56,769 nucleotides of DNA, from the NCBI GenBank assembly GCA_037445895.1, contig JBBIJO010000015.1, forward strand, positions 1 through 56,769. The letters are read 5' to 3'. Below are positions 27,098 through 36,160 of the stretch, in pieces. The stretch is from JBBIJO01 sp037445895. Lineage in GTDB: Bacteria; Bacteroidota; Ignavibacteria; Kapaibacteriales; UBA2268. The notes beneath the pieces were generated by a model. That model saw nothing but the letters and a program-made list of their open reading frames with translations. It was not told the DNA's origin and made no database searches. Positions within the stretch are counted from its first letter, which is position 1. Every line of letters starts with the position of its first letter. The translations under genes were made by a program, and so were the position numbers.

Positions 27098-28474
27098 TTA
27101 CCTTACCACAATCATTTTCTTTGTTGCAATATAGCCTCCTGCTTTCAACTCGTATATGTATATTCCGCTGGGGTAATTTTTGCTGGCAAAAGGAACTTTG
27201 TAACTTCCTTCGGCTTGTATTTCGTTGACAAGCGTCGCTATCGGATGCCCTGTATTGTCGTAAACCTTCAAACTTACCCAACTTGTGGCAGGAATATCGT
27301 AGCGAATAGTTGTTGACTCGTCAAATGGGTTAGGATAATTTTGATACAGCTCGAAATTTCGAGGGACAACACCAGCGATACGTTCAGCAACGGAAGTAAC
27401 ATATCCAAAGGAAAGAGTCGAGGTAAATTTAAATTTCGAAGTATAGGGAACTGTTGTTAATGTTCCAGTTAATATAACATCTTGTTGTGGCTTTGTCGAA
27501 TCGACTACGGTAAAGAAGTCAGTTCGAGAGAATCCAATAATTAGGACCGTCCGCCCCGCAATTGTCCGAGACCCAGCAAAAGTTCCGAAACTAAACTTGG
27601 ACTCACTCGATAGCATATATGTTGGATTTACTTGTGAGCCATCGGCACCCTCGAGTAACAATGCAAGGTATTTTGTAGTTCCAACATTAGGCAGTATTAA
27701 TAAAGAAGCTTCGGAATCTGTTAGAACAATCCAGTTGCCTTCGACAAGATGCAGTGGAATTTTGAAATATGGGGGGACATCGGCAAACGAGTAAACTCCA
27801 GCCGGAAATTCAGCAAAGACATAATTGCTATCGACTCCAACAGAGCCATCGCGGAATTCTATCAATCCTCCGAGTATCCATTTGATAGTATCGATGCCAC
27901 GAAATGCTACGTCGAATTCCCCAAATAGATCTCCCAAAACCACGCTATCTTTAAATCCTGCTCGCCAACGAGCAAAAATAATCTTTTTACCGACTTCTGG
28001 AACAAAAGTCTGCACAGGGGTATAGCCAAAAGGAGTGTTGCTAAATTCTACCGTCGCGGTATCGCCAGTAACAAGGCTACGAACTTGCCAAGCGCCAAAT
28101 GTTTGAAAACTCGACGGGACTTGGATTACCATCATACCACCCTTTTTCAAAGTCATACTACGTTTAAAAGCTGAACCTCGTTGTAATCCACAAATTTTTT
28201 CGTGGACCCTTTGACCACACACTTCTAAATCGATGGCAACACACCCGGTAGAGTCGGCTACCCCTTCAAATGCGCCGTTATATTCACAGCTTTCACCGGA
28301 AACTTTGAGTGAGCCAGTAACTTTGGAAGCTTTGCCAAAGATTTTCGATACTTCCACAGAATCAAGCTGAACTTGAACTGCAAATTCCCCTTTGCAATTC
28401 CAGATGCTAAACAAATATACAGTAAACATTGCCAAAGTTACAAACCAGGCAATAAATGATTTGACTTTGTCCAT
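27098..28474 (-). CDS. T9SS-secreted protein of unknown function
   Basis: The 458-residue protein has an N-terminal hydrophobic segment (SFIAWFVTLAMFTVYLFSI) and a Cys-containing beta-rich region with no family I recognise. It ends in a classical type A T9SS sorting domain: FELYQNYPNPFDESTTIRYD, then VSLKVYDNTGHPIATLVNE and SGIYIYELKAGGYIATKKM. It should be surface-exposed or released. It begins 28 nt downstream of lgt on the same strand and may be cotranscribed with it. Two Cys pairs near residues 55-95 could form disulfides. Confidence 0.8.
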   Translation of the reverse strand: MDKVKSFIAWFVTLAMFTVYLFSIWNCKGEFAVQVQLDSVEVSKIFGKASKVTGSLKVSGESCEYNGAFEGVADSTGCVAIDLEVCGQRVHEKICGLQRGSAFKRSMTLKKGGMMVIQVPSSFQTFGAWQVRSLVTGDTATVEFSNTPFGYTPVQTFVPEVGKKIIFARWRAGFKDSVVLGDLFGEFDVAFRGIDTIKWILGGLIEFRDGSVGVDSNYVFAEFPAGVYSFADVPPYFKIPLHLVEGNWIVLTDSEASLLILPNVGTTKYLALLLEGADGSQVNPTYMLSSESKFSFGTFAGSRTIAGRTVLIIGFSRTDFFTVVDSTKPQQDVILTGTLTTVPYTSKFKFTSTLSFGYVTSVAERIAGVVPRNFELYQNYPNPFDESTTIRYDIPATSWVSLKVYDNTGHPIATLVNEIQAEGSYKVPFASKNYPSGIYIYELKAGGYIATKKMIVVR

Positions 28475-28502
28475 TTTGGACCTTTCAATTTTTTAAACAT
28501 AT

Positions 28503-29267
28503 TCAAAATTGCGCCCCCAAGCGATGCAGTCTTTTTAACACAACAAACAACACCACACACAAAGGCAAAATCACGACGGAAATCGTCTGGGACGTCGAAA
28601 GAAAGCCTCCGAAAAAACTTCCACGATAATCATTTCGGAGAAACTCAATCAAAAATCGTAGAGCAGAATAAAAACCTAAATAAAGTATAGTAACCTCCCC
28701 TTGAAATGTTTTCCTATTTTGAAAAACAAACAAAGCGACAACAATTAGTAGCACCCAGAGCGCTTCGTAGAGTTGTGTTGGATGCAAAGTAACACCTTTC
28801 GGTGCCGAAACCAAAGGATGGGTAAACTTTACACCCCAAGGCAAGTCCGTTGGTAATCCATAGCAACAACCCGCAAGAAAGCAGCCAACCCTACCAAAAA
28901 TCTGACAAGTAGCCCATGCTGGAACACAAATATCCAAAACCTTGGCTACTTCCAAACGCGTGAACTTAAGATACAAAATACTTGTTATTGCTGCTCCGAT
29001 TAGGAAACCATAGAACATTGTCCCATCTTCGAGATGTTGCAACTCTCCCAAATTTAGAGTATGGTTTACCAAAATCATATAGATAATTCGGCTGCCTAAT
29101 GCTCCTGCTGCGAATGCCCACAATGTTGCAATGTGCAATGTTCGGTATCGATAGCCGAATTTGCGAGATTGGAAGCCAAGGAAAAGAAGAACACTACCAA
29201 AGCCAATTGCCAACATTGCTCCAAAACTTGGAATACGAAGTATTCCGATGTCGATTACTGGGTACAT
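28503..29267 (-). CDS. lgt: Prolipoprotein diacylglyceryl transferase
   Basis: Lgt is an inner-membrane enzyme that transfers diacylglycerol to the lipobox Cys of prolipoproteins, the first step of lipoprotein maturation. The 254-residue protein has seven hydrophobic segments. It carries the Lgt signature region GRVGCFLAGCCYGLPTDLPW and the downstream HPTQLYEALWVLL block, both conserved in the family. Length and topology are normal. It serves the lipoproteins encoded elsewhere in this window (1, 1170, 23801). The gene downstream is the T9SS protein at 27098. Confidence 0.95.
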   Translation of the reverse strand: MYPVIDIGILRIPSFGAMLAIGFGSVLLFLGFQSRKFGYRYRTLHIATLWAFAAGALGSRIIYMILVNHTLNLGELQHLEDGTMFYGFLIGAAITSILYLKFTRLEVAKVLDICVPAWATCQIFGRVGCFLAGCCYGLPTDLPWGVKFTHPLVSAPKGVTLHPTQLYEALWVLLIVVALFVFQNRKTFQGEVTILYLGFYSALRFLIEFLRNDYRGSFFGGFLSTSQTISVVILPLCVVLFVVLKRLHRLGAQF

Positions 29268-29721
29268 TTGTTTTACATTTGCACCTTTGTTTAGTTCTAC
29301 ATAAAAGTTTTCTATTTATTTTAAAACAATAGTTTAACTTTGTTAAAATTCAAAAACCAATATACTATATTTTTTTAGAAAACAAATACTTATAAATATT
29401 AATCTTTTTGAATTTTTAAATTTCGTTTGGTCTTGTTCAACTTTTATATCCTAATGTGTTCTCTCTTCGGAGCAATCTGCGATTTAATCCCCCATAGGCA
29501 AACAGATTAGCTTGTCTGTTGGGAACTTAACAAACGAACTCCTTTGCCCCAGACAATTGCTGTGCTTAATCGAAAGTAAAGATATCGTTTGGATTTGCAT
29601 TTCTTTCAATAAAAAATAGGGTTAACCCCGATAACTTTGCAGAGATTTCTGCCTTTCGAGTTGAACATCGTATCGACTTTATTCTTATTTTGCAACGAAG
29701 GATTTATTTATTTTATAGAAA
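29268..29721. other. 454-bp divergent intergenic region between lgt and the DUF444 gene
   Basis: No ORF of note lies here. A perfect 10-bp palindrome GGGTTAACCC occupies 29619-29628, and a TATTTTG box at 29686-29692 is preceded by TTG at 29661-29663. The latter pair would start transcription about 25 nt before the DUF444 ATG. The lgt-proximal half is very AT-rich and holds no convincing promoter match that I can point to. The palindrome could be an operator, which is a guess. Confidence 0.4.
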
Positions 29722-31083
29722 ATGAGAACGAAACTTTTTAAAAGTATAGCCGAAGCGATTAAAGAATCGAGCCTTGTCAACAACAGAAAGCAAAGTTTAT
29801 TCGAAGATTTAATTCGAATCGAGAACTTGCTTTTGGGTTCTTCTTTTTCTTTATCTTCGAATGTTTATACACAAACAGACCAACGAACTTTTTTCGGCAC
29901 AAGCCAACCAACCCGACCATTGACTGTTGCAATGAAAACACTCGATGAATTGTTGGAACGCGACCATCAAAGAGAATTGGACGGTTTCCCCCGCCGTATC
30001 CGAATAGGGAAGCTGATGCGCCCCGACGAAAGTGGCAAGCCAAAAGTTGTTGTCGTTCCGTCAACCGTCGAACCGAAATTTTATCACGATGAGCGCACAA
30101 GCGAAGAGGGACCACAAACCGGTGGAAGCGGCGATGAACAAGAAGGCGATATAATCGGTGAATCCCCGGCACAGCCCGAAGCAGGCGAAGGCGAGGGATT
30201 CGGTGCTGGCGAAGGTGGCGCAACCGAACACGAAATACTTCAAGATGCCTTCGATTTAGGCAAAATTATAACCGAAAAATTCGAATTGCCGAACATCAAA
30301 CCGAAAGGCAAAAAACCCTCGTTTACTAAATTTCAATACGACTTAACCGATATCCATCGCGGCTCTGGGCAAATTCTCGACAAAAAATTCACTCTTCGCG
30401 CCTTGGTCAGGACAAATCTTTTGCTTGGCCGAACCGACGAAACACTCGAAGCCGACACATCGGATTTTCTTATTGTTCCAAACGACCACATCTATCGGAT
30501 TCTTTCGAAAGAAAAGGATTTCGAAGCCCAAGCAATCGTTTTCTTTATTCGGGACTACTCGGGTTCAATGCAAGGGAAGCCGTCGGAGGTCATTTCGCAA
30601 CAACATCTTTTCATTTATAGTTGGTTGATGTTCCAGTATCAAAACAATGTAACTTCGCGATTTATTTTGCACGATACGGTTGCAAAAGAAGTCCCCGATT
30701 TTTCCGCCTATTATCGTTCCCAAGTTGCTGGTGGGACTCGCGTTGCCCCCGCTTTTCAACTCGTTGACCAAATTATTGAAGCCGAAAGGCTTCACATCGA
30801 AAACAATATTTATATTTTTTATGGAACCGACGGCGACGATTGGGACGAAGATGGGCGCGAAACTATCGAAGCATGTCGTCGGATGTTGCCTTTCGTTAAT
30901 CGGATTGGAATCACAATCGCTCGAAATTCGTGGGCAGGCCAAACTAAATCCACAGTAGAAAACTATTTTGAACGTTCAGGGATCCTCGTCGAAAAACCCG
31001 ATTTGATAAAACTCGATGCCTTCGATGCTGAATCGTTCGATGAACAGCGAATAATAAAGGGAATAAAAATACTTGTTGGATAA
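29722..31083 (+). CDS. DUF444 family protein (YeaH/YhbH-like)
   Basis: The 453-residue soluble protein shows the DUF444 layout. It has an N-terminal part with FPRRIRIGKLMRPDESGKP, an acidic/Gly-rich linker (about 125-170, with GEGEGFGAGEGG), a C-terminal von Willebrand A-like domain with the MIDAS-type sequence FFIRDYSGSMQGKPSEV, and YGTDGDDWDEDGRETIEA near the end. In other bacteria DUF444 genes lie in a stress operon with the PrkA/YeaG serine kinase and a SpoVR/YcgB protein, and they are induced by nutrient stress or sporulation. Neither partner gene is adjacent here. The molecular role is unknown. Confidence 0.88.
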   Translation: MRTKLFKSIAEAIKESSLVNNRKQSLFEDLIRIENLLLGSSFSLSSNVYTQTDQRTFFGTSQPTRPLTVAMKTLDELLERDHQRELDGFPRRIRIGKLMRPDESGKPKVVVVPSTVEPKFYHDERTSEEGPQTGGSGDEQEGDIIGESPAQPEAGEGEGFGAGEGGATEHEILQDAFDLGKIITEKFELPNIKPKGKKPSFTKFQYDLTDIHRGSGQILDKKFTLRALVRTNLLLGRTDETLEADTSDFLIVPNDHIYRILSKEKDFEAQAIVFFIRDYSGSMQGKPSEVISQQHLFIYSWLMFQYQNNVTSRFILHDTVAKEVPDFSAYYRSQVAGGTRVAPAFQLVDQIIEAERLHIENNIYIFYGTDGDDWDEDGRETIEACRRMLPFVNRIGITIARNSWAGQTKSTVENYFERSGILVEKPDLIKLDAFDAESFDEQRIIKGIKILVG

Positions 31084-31136
31084 AAATAATTACAAAAAAA
31101 CTTCGTTAATTTAGTTTGAATTTTTTGGAGGTATTT

Positions 31137-31847
31137 ATGACAAAGAAATTGTTCTTAACAATGGCTCTATTTGCTATTCCGCTCCTACTTTCTGCCCAAC
31201 CAAAAATCGAAATCATTGGCGGCGATACTTATAATTGGGGAACTGTTCGACCAACCGACGACCCTTTGCACGCAAAAATTAAAATCAAGAACGCAGGCGA
31301 CCAACTTCTCAAAATTACCGAAGTGAAGCCCGGATGCGGATGCACAACAGCACCACTCGATAAAAACGAACTGAAACCAGGCGAGGAAGCTACTCTCGAT
31401 GTTACATTAAGGCTCGGCGGAATGGCACACGACGTTATGAAAAGTATTCGCATTACCTCGAACGATGCGCAAAACCCGAACAAGTATCTTTATTTGAAAG
31501 CCCACGTTTTTTATCCGATTTCAATTCTCCCAACATCATATTTTACATTCAACGAAATGACGGTTGGAAAGGAATCCTCGGCAAAGGTCGCTGTCAAAAA
31601 CAATACCGACAAAGAGATTACCTTGAGCGATGTCGAAATTACCCCCAGCAATTTGACTGTAAACATCCCGAAGAAAAAGGTGCTTAAACCCAACGAAGAG
31701 TTCGAAATTACTGCCAAGGTTATACCCGATAAAAAAGGATATTTCAATTGCTCTATCAAGATGAAAACTTCGAATCCTGATATGAAAGAAATTGTTATCC
31801 CAGGCTACGGAAACGTTAAAGAATCGCCAATATTTAACAACAATTAA
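31137..31847 (+). CDS. DUF1573 domain secreted protein
   Basis: I start at the ATG of MTKKLFLTMALFAIPLLLSA, which has GGAGG 6 nt upstream; a frame-extending upstream start would add seven residues before the signal peptide. The mature protein has two Ig-like beta-sandwich repeats. The first is the DUF1573 type (YNWGTVRPTDDPLHAKIKI, then NAGDQLLKITEVKPGCGCT and the EEATLDVTL strand). DUF1573 proteins are widespread in Bacteroidota and related phyla, periplasmic or surface-exposed, and of unknown role. There is no T9SS sorting domain. It follows the DUF444 gene by 53 nt. Confidence 0.85.
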   Translation: MTKKLFLTMALFAIPLLLSAQPKIEIIGGDTYNWGTVRPTDDPLHAKIKIKNAGDQLLKITEVKPGCGCTTAPLDKNELKPGEEATLDVTLRLGGMAHDVMKSIRITSNDAQNPNKYLYLKAHVFYPISILPTSYFTFNEMTVGKESSAKVAVKNNTDKEITLSDVEITPSNLTVNIPKKKVLKPNEEFEITAKVIPDKKGYFNCSIKMKTSNPDMKEIVIPGYGNVKESPIFNNN

Positions 31848-32189
31848 GTTTTTCCTCTTTAAATAAATTATTTGCATAAGGAGGTCCTCTTTTGTGTTAA
31901 TGATTCGAACAAGGGGGCTAAACCCCTTGTTCGAATTAATTCACACCTACAAGTCAAATAGGATGTTGCAAATAGAATTTGATTGAGGAGTCTCCTTCTT
32001 TGGTTCACTTAGAACAGAAGCCAACAAGGTAGCTTTCTGTTACTTTTGCGAGCAACTCCACAGTTGGCTTTTTCCAAGGTTTTGTCCATTCAAATCTTTG
32101 GTTAATAATCGTGATTCAATTTAACTCTTTTCCGAAGGTATATTTTTTTCTGTTTTTTTTCATTATTTTGCTTTTTTCGAGAGATTACT
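31848..32189. other. 342-bp intergenic region with inverted repeats
   Basis: It holds the long inverted repeat at 31901-31938 (listed separately). It also has a weaker terminator-like pair, AAGCCAAC (32018-32025) and GTTGGCTT (32063-32070), with a loop of about 37 nt followed by TTT. A TATTTTG box at 32164-32170 would start transcription of the gene at 32190 about 14 nt before its ATG. No ORF is convincing here. Confidence 0.4.
31901..31938. repeat. 16-bp-armed inverted repeat downstream of the DUF1573 gene
   Basis: Left arm 31901-31916 (core ATTCGAACAAGGGG, 31903-31916) pairs with 31923-31938 over a 6-nt loop GCTAAA. The inner 14 pairs are perfect, then one G.T and one T-A pair extend it. 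No U tract follows on either strand. It may therefore be a factor-assisted terminator, an mRNA 3'-end stabiliser or a protein-binding palindrome rather than a simple rho-independent terminator. Confidence 0.6.
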
Positions 32190-33515
32190 ATGTTCGATAA
32201 CGTTATCGAGGCAACGAAAGAGCAAATTTTGGGTCACTTTCCCCAAACAAGCGAGTTTATACCTTTCGAAAAAATTCTGCAAAGCGAATTTATCGAGCCT
32301 GCATACAAACATTACTTCAAAGCGGAACTGAATCGCTGGATGTTCGAGTTCAGGCAAATATTCCACAACCTAAGGAATTTCGATCTTTCGAGAAACGACG
32401 CACAACAAACCCTTGAACGGCTTTACAATTTGCTCCCAAATTTAGCGCGATTCGATATCGAAGATTTCGAGGAGGCGGTATTCTCCGGGGTAAAACTTCG
32501 TTGCCATTATCTTCTTCGACCACAGAATACTCTCGCATATTTCGTATTCGGAAACTCCCTGAATAAATCGGTCGCAGAAATCACACTCCTCCTGGATTAT
32601 TTCTACGACTATAAGTATCTAATTTCGGCTCTAACCAATAGACTACAAACGATTGCCGAAAAGGCAAGTAATCCATTTGTTTCAATATTTGAATTCAAGC
32701 AATGGGTAGCGAATACTGATAACGAAAATCTTTCTTTTTCTACATTCGAAAAAATCCTTGAACTTTTCGAGCCAATGTTCGAATTTTTCAACAATGGAAA
32801 TTTTGAATTGGAAACTTCAAGAATTCCAACCGTAGCGTTAATTTATTTTTTCGAAGATAAAAGGCAAGAAGCATTAGCGAACTTTTTCGAAACACTTGCG
32901 GAAACCAAAGAAACTTTAACCGTTGTAGAACTTTTCGATTCGATTTCCCAATGTTTTGCTTCTAAGAGTCGGGATTTGAACAGTAATCCTGATATGCAAA
33001 ATGCGGAGAGCAAGCAAGCTTTCAACGCTATAACTTTCGATAGCATTTCCCCCTTTATATTTTCTTTGCCCGACGAAATACCAACACCTAAATCCGAGAA
33101 TTTTAATTCAGATTCTTATTTAAATGTGGGCGAACAATCTGCTATTTCTAGTCACAACGAAAAGGAAAGAATTGCTACAATGCTCGAGAAGTTCGAGAAC
33201 CGCCCCAATGTTTCCCAAACCGAAGAGACGGCAACGCAAAATAGTCGGGAATTCCACGAAGCCGAGACGCAAATTGGCTTCGAAAATACCCTTTCCCGTA
33301 TAATTCCATTCGAAAAGCGAGCAAAGTTTATCGAAGAGTTGTTCCATTCGTTCGAAGAGGTTTACGAAAAACTGCTTGCGGAACTCGATGGCGCCGATTC
33401 CTTCGAAGAAGCAATATTTTACGCCAATCAATATTTTACTAATTCTGGTGTTCCCAACGACTCGCCTCTTGCACAGGAATTTTTCTCTTTCGTGCAGATG
33501 AAATTCGGAAACTAA
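32190..33515 (+). CDS. Large soluble protein of unknown function
   Basis: The 441-residue protein has no signal peptide or membrane segment. It is strongly acidic and Phe/Glu/Asn-rich, mostly predicted helix. The N-terminal 215 residues have helical blocks such as FRQIFHNLRNFDLSRNDAQQ and RYN-like spacing. A polar linker (about 270-350) is followed by a helical C terminus (RIIPFEKRAKFIEELFHSFE). I recognise no family. Its last four codon bases overlap the end of lysC on the opposite strand (33512-33515). A TATTTTG box lies 20 nt upstream of the ATG. Confidence 0.6.
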   Translation: MFDNVIEATKEQILGHFPQTSEFIPFEKILQSEFIEPAYKHYFKAELNRWMFEFRQIFHNLRNFDLSRNDAQQTLERLYNLLPNLARFDIEDFEEAVFSGVKLRCHYLLRPQNTLAYFVFGNSLNKSVAEITLLLDYFYDYKYLISALTNRLQTIAEKASNPFVSIFEFKQWVANTDNENLSFSTFEKILELFEPMFEFFNNGNFELETSRIPTVALIYFFEDKRQEALANFFETLAETKETLTVVELFDSISQCFASKSRDLNSNPDMQNAESKQAFNAITFDSISPFIFSLPDEIPTPKSENFNSDSYLNVGEQSAISSHNEKERIATMLEKFENRPNVSQTEETATQNSREFHEAETQIGFENTLSRIIPFEKRAKFIEELFHSFEEVYEKLLAELDGADSFEEAIFYANQYFTNSGVPNDSPLAQEFFSFVQMKFGN

Positions 33516-34885
33516 CTTACTAATATCTTGTGAAGTTGCTCGATAACTTTGCGTCCCTTGCTTTGTTGCAATGCAAGAATAATTGAATAATCGGACGAAC
33601 GGAAAATGAATTGGTGAATTGTATATGGTTTTATCTCTTGTATCATCTCGATAATCTGGTTAAATATTTTTCTAGTTGGCCCATGCAAATTAGAACCGCA
33701 AAACGCTATTAAATCAATTTTTTGGTAATCGATATCTTCGCCGTCGAAGATATTTTCGAGCACATCCTCTTTGCCATCGACTTTAAGAATGGATTTGAAA
33801 TAGTTACGATTACCGTTGTAATGAATAACTTTTACTTCAGGCAGCAGAAAAAAGCTTTCGTAATAGTCCGCGAATCCCTTTGTAAATGGACTTAAACATT
33901 TTTTGATTAAAAAACAGTTTTCCAACAAAACAACGGAGTGGAGTTGTGGAGCAGTTGCGTCGGAACTACTCAAAAAATCTGAAAGATTACTTACAACCAA
34001 AGTTCCCTCGTTGCTGGGATTGAATGTATTTAAAATTCGAACTGGGATATTTTTTAGCATCGCTGGTTTAATCGTTTCGGGATGCAAAACTTTTGCACCA
34101 AAAAACGATAGCTCGGTAACTTCGTCGAAACTCATAACAGGGATAGAGACTGGCTGAGAAACGAATTTTGGGTCGGCACTTAGAACACCATCTACATCTG
34201 TCCAAATTTGTATCTCTTCGGCACCGATTGAATAGCCAAACAACGAAGCCGACATATCCGAACCGCCACGACCGAGTGTGGTTGTTCCCGTTGGGCAGTT
34301 GCCAACAAATCCCTGCGTTACGATTATATCGTAGCGTTCGAATAGTTCTAAAACTTTGGCGGAATTTGCTTCAATTTGCAATAAATTAGGGTTTGCATTC
34401 TGGTATGATGCGTCGGTTGCAATTACTTCTCTCGCATCGAGAAAACAACAATTGAGACCTTTGCTCTTACAGTAGTGATAAAAAATTTTCGAAGAAAAGA
34501 ATTCTCCGAAGGCAAGGATTTCGTCTTTGACCTTAGGAGTTAATTCTTCGAGAATTTCTATGCCTTCGAGCAAAAGTTTTAAATTACCGAAATCGGACTG
34601 GAAAGAACGAGTTGCATCTTTTGATTTTTCTATGCTTTGAAATAAACCTTCGATTAATTGAATGTGCTTTTGTTCGAGAAGCGATAGTATCTCGGTTTTC
34701 CGTAGATTATTGCCGAAGGGACTAAGCTCTGCTAATTCAAATAACTCGTCGGTTACCCCAGCCAAGGCAGAAAGGACAACAATAAGTTTATTGGAGCCTA
34801 TCGATTGAATAATTTCGTAAACACGATGCATAGCACTTGAATTTGCAACGGAAGTTCCCCCAAATTTCAGAACTTTTATTGCCAT
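33512..34885 (-). CDS. lysC: Aspartate kinase
   Basis: This enzyme phosphorylates aspartate, the first step toward lysine, threonine, methionine and diaminopimelate. The N-terminal kinase signature KVLKFGGTSVANSSAM and the catalytic/substrate block GNCPTGTTTLGRGGSDMSA are clear, and VDGVLSADPKFV and GAKVLHPETIKPAM follow. The C-terminal 140 residues correspond to the tandem ACT regulatory region but are divergent, so the feedback ligand cannot be predicted. The length of 457 residues is typical. It follows hemB by 4 nt on the same strand, so the two are probably one transcript, and it overlaps the gene at 32190 by 4 bp tail to tail. Confidence 0.94.
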   Translation of the reverse strand: MAIKVLKFGGTSVANSSAMHRVYEIIQSIGSNKLIVVLSALAGVTDELFELAELSPFGNNLRKTEILSLLEQKHIQLIEGLFQSIEKSKDATRSFQSDFGNLKLLLEGIEILEELTPKVKDEILAFGEFFSSKIFYHYCKSKGLNCCFLDAREVIATDASYQNANPNLLQIEANSAKVLELFERYDIIVTQGFVGNCPTGTTTLGRGGSDMSASLFGYSIGAEEIQIWTDVDGVLSADPKFVSQPVSIPVMSFDEVTELSFFGAKVLHPETIKPAMLKNIPVRILNTFNPSNEGTLVVSNLSDFLSSSDATAPQLHSVVLLENCFLIKKCLSPFTKGFADYYESFFLLPEVKVIHYNGNRNYFKSILKVDGKEDVLENIFDGEDIDYQKIDLIAFCGSNLHGPTRKIFNQIIEMIQEIKPYTIHQFIFRSSDYSIILALQQSKGRKVIEQLHKILVS

Positions 34886-34889
34886 CTCT

Positions 34890-35870
34890 TTACACTATGC
34901 CTTTGTCGATTAATTTTGCAATGTCTTTTGCAAAATAGGTAAGAATCAAATCGGCTCCGGCGCGTTTGATGGAAAGGAGCGACTCAATCATCACCTTTTC
35001 TTCGTCGAGCCAGCCATTCGCACCAGCGGCTTTTATCATCGCATATTCCCCACTTACTTGATAGGCTGCAACCGGCATCTGAAATTGCGTTTTAACTCGC
35101 TGGATTACATCGAGATAGAAACCAGCGGGCTTCACCATAACAATGTCCGCACCTTCGGCGATGTCCTCGGCAACTTCGCGCAAAGCTTCGTTGGAGTTAC
35201 AAATGTCCATTTGATGCGACTTTCGGTCGCCAAACTTTGGGGCGCCTTGGGCTGCTTCGCGAAATGGTCCGTAAAGAGCAGAAGCAAATTTAGCCGAATA
35301 ACTCATAATCGGGGTATTAACAAAACCATACTCGTCCAAAATAGCACGAATTGCTCCAACTCGCCCATCCATCATATCCGAGGGAGCAACCATATCGGCA
35401 CCCGATTGAACCTGAGTTAAAGCAATTTTTGCATAGATTTCGATAGACTGGTCGTTGTCGATTGTGTCCCCTTTTAATACACCACAATGCCCGTGGCTTG
35501 TATATTCGCAAAGGCAGACGTCGGTAATAACAATTAAATTTCCAACTTCTTTTTTGATTGCTCGGGTTGCTTGTTGAATAATCCCATTTTCGGAGTATGC
35601 ATCGCTACCTAATGGATCTTTGGTTTCTGGAATGCCGAAAAGAATTACTGCGGGAATACCAAAATCGGCTACCTGTTTGCACTCTTCAACTATATTCTCG
35701 ATAGACATTTGAAAAACTCCAGGCATCGACGTAATTGGGTTCTTAACTCGTTCCCCATAGATTACGAAAAGTGGATAAATAAAGTCGTTTTTTGTTAAAT
35801 TAGTTTCGCGAACCATACTACGAAATATCGGGCTCATACGTAGTCGGCGAAATCTACGAAATTGTTCCAT
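34890..35870 (-). CDS. hemB: Delta-aminolevulinic acid dehydratase (porphobilinogen synthase)
   Basis: HemB condenses two 5-aminolevulinate molecules to porphobilinogen in haem biosynthesis. The zinc-type Cys cluster DVCLCEYTSHGHCGVL, the first Schiff-base Lys region YSAKFASALYGPFRE and the second, VMVKPAGFYLDVI, are all present. I choose the ATG opening MEQFRRFRRLRMSPIFRSMV; an in-frame upstream start would add 18 residues with no family match. The length of 326 residues is normal. It is the upstream gene of the pair with lysC. Confidence 0.95.
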   Translation of the reverse strand: MEQFRRFRRLRMSPIFRSMVRETNLTKNDFIYPLFVIYGERVKNPITSMPGVFQMSIENIVEECKQVADFGIPAVILFGIPETKDPLGSDAYSENGIIQQATRAIKKEVGNLIVITDVCLCEYTSHGHCGVLKGDTIDNDQSIEIYAKIALTQVQSGADMVAPSDMMDGRVGAIRAILDEYGFVNTPIMSYSAKFASALYGPFREAAQGAPKFGDRKSHQMDICNSNEALREVAEDIAEGADIVMVKPAGFYLDVIQRVKTQFQMPVAAYQVSGEYAMIKAAGANGWLDEEKVMIESLLSIKRAGADLILTYFAKDIAKLIDKGIV

Positions 35871-36110
35871 CCCAAGACCTTCTCTGTGTGAACAAAATAC
35901 AAAATTAAGGAAATATGAAAACATTTATAAGAGCAAACGTTTCATCTCTTACAGATTCCTATCGAACAAAGAGTTGCAGACTCTTGGTCAATAGGGGGCA
36001 ATTTATCCATCGTCTTTGTTTATTGCCGAGTCCCCTTACGTTTCCAATCGCCTTGCTACTAAGAAGAAGGAGAAGTGAGTCGTATAGAGAGGGGAAAGGA
36101 AGCACACTTC

Positions 36111-36139
36111 TTGTAGCTATTCGAAAATCCTTAATTTTG
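36111..36139 (+). promoter_or_regulatory. Promoter of purD
   Basis: TTG (36111-36113) and TAATTTTG (36132-36139) are separated by 18 nt. The downstream box matches TAnnTTTG exactly. The start point would fall about 16 nt before the purD ATG at 36161, which also argues against a start further upstream at 35915. Confidence 0.55.
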
Positions 36140-36160
36140 TTTTTTTCGCAAAGGTTTGAT

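Noticed and set aside
35915..36160. Upstream extension of purD to the ATG at 35915
   Set aside because: A consensus promoter lies inside it, the residues have no PurD homology, and the protein family begins at MKILIIGNGG.
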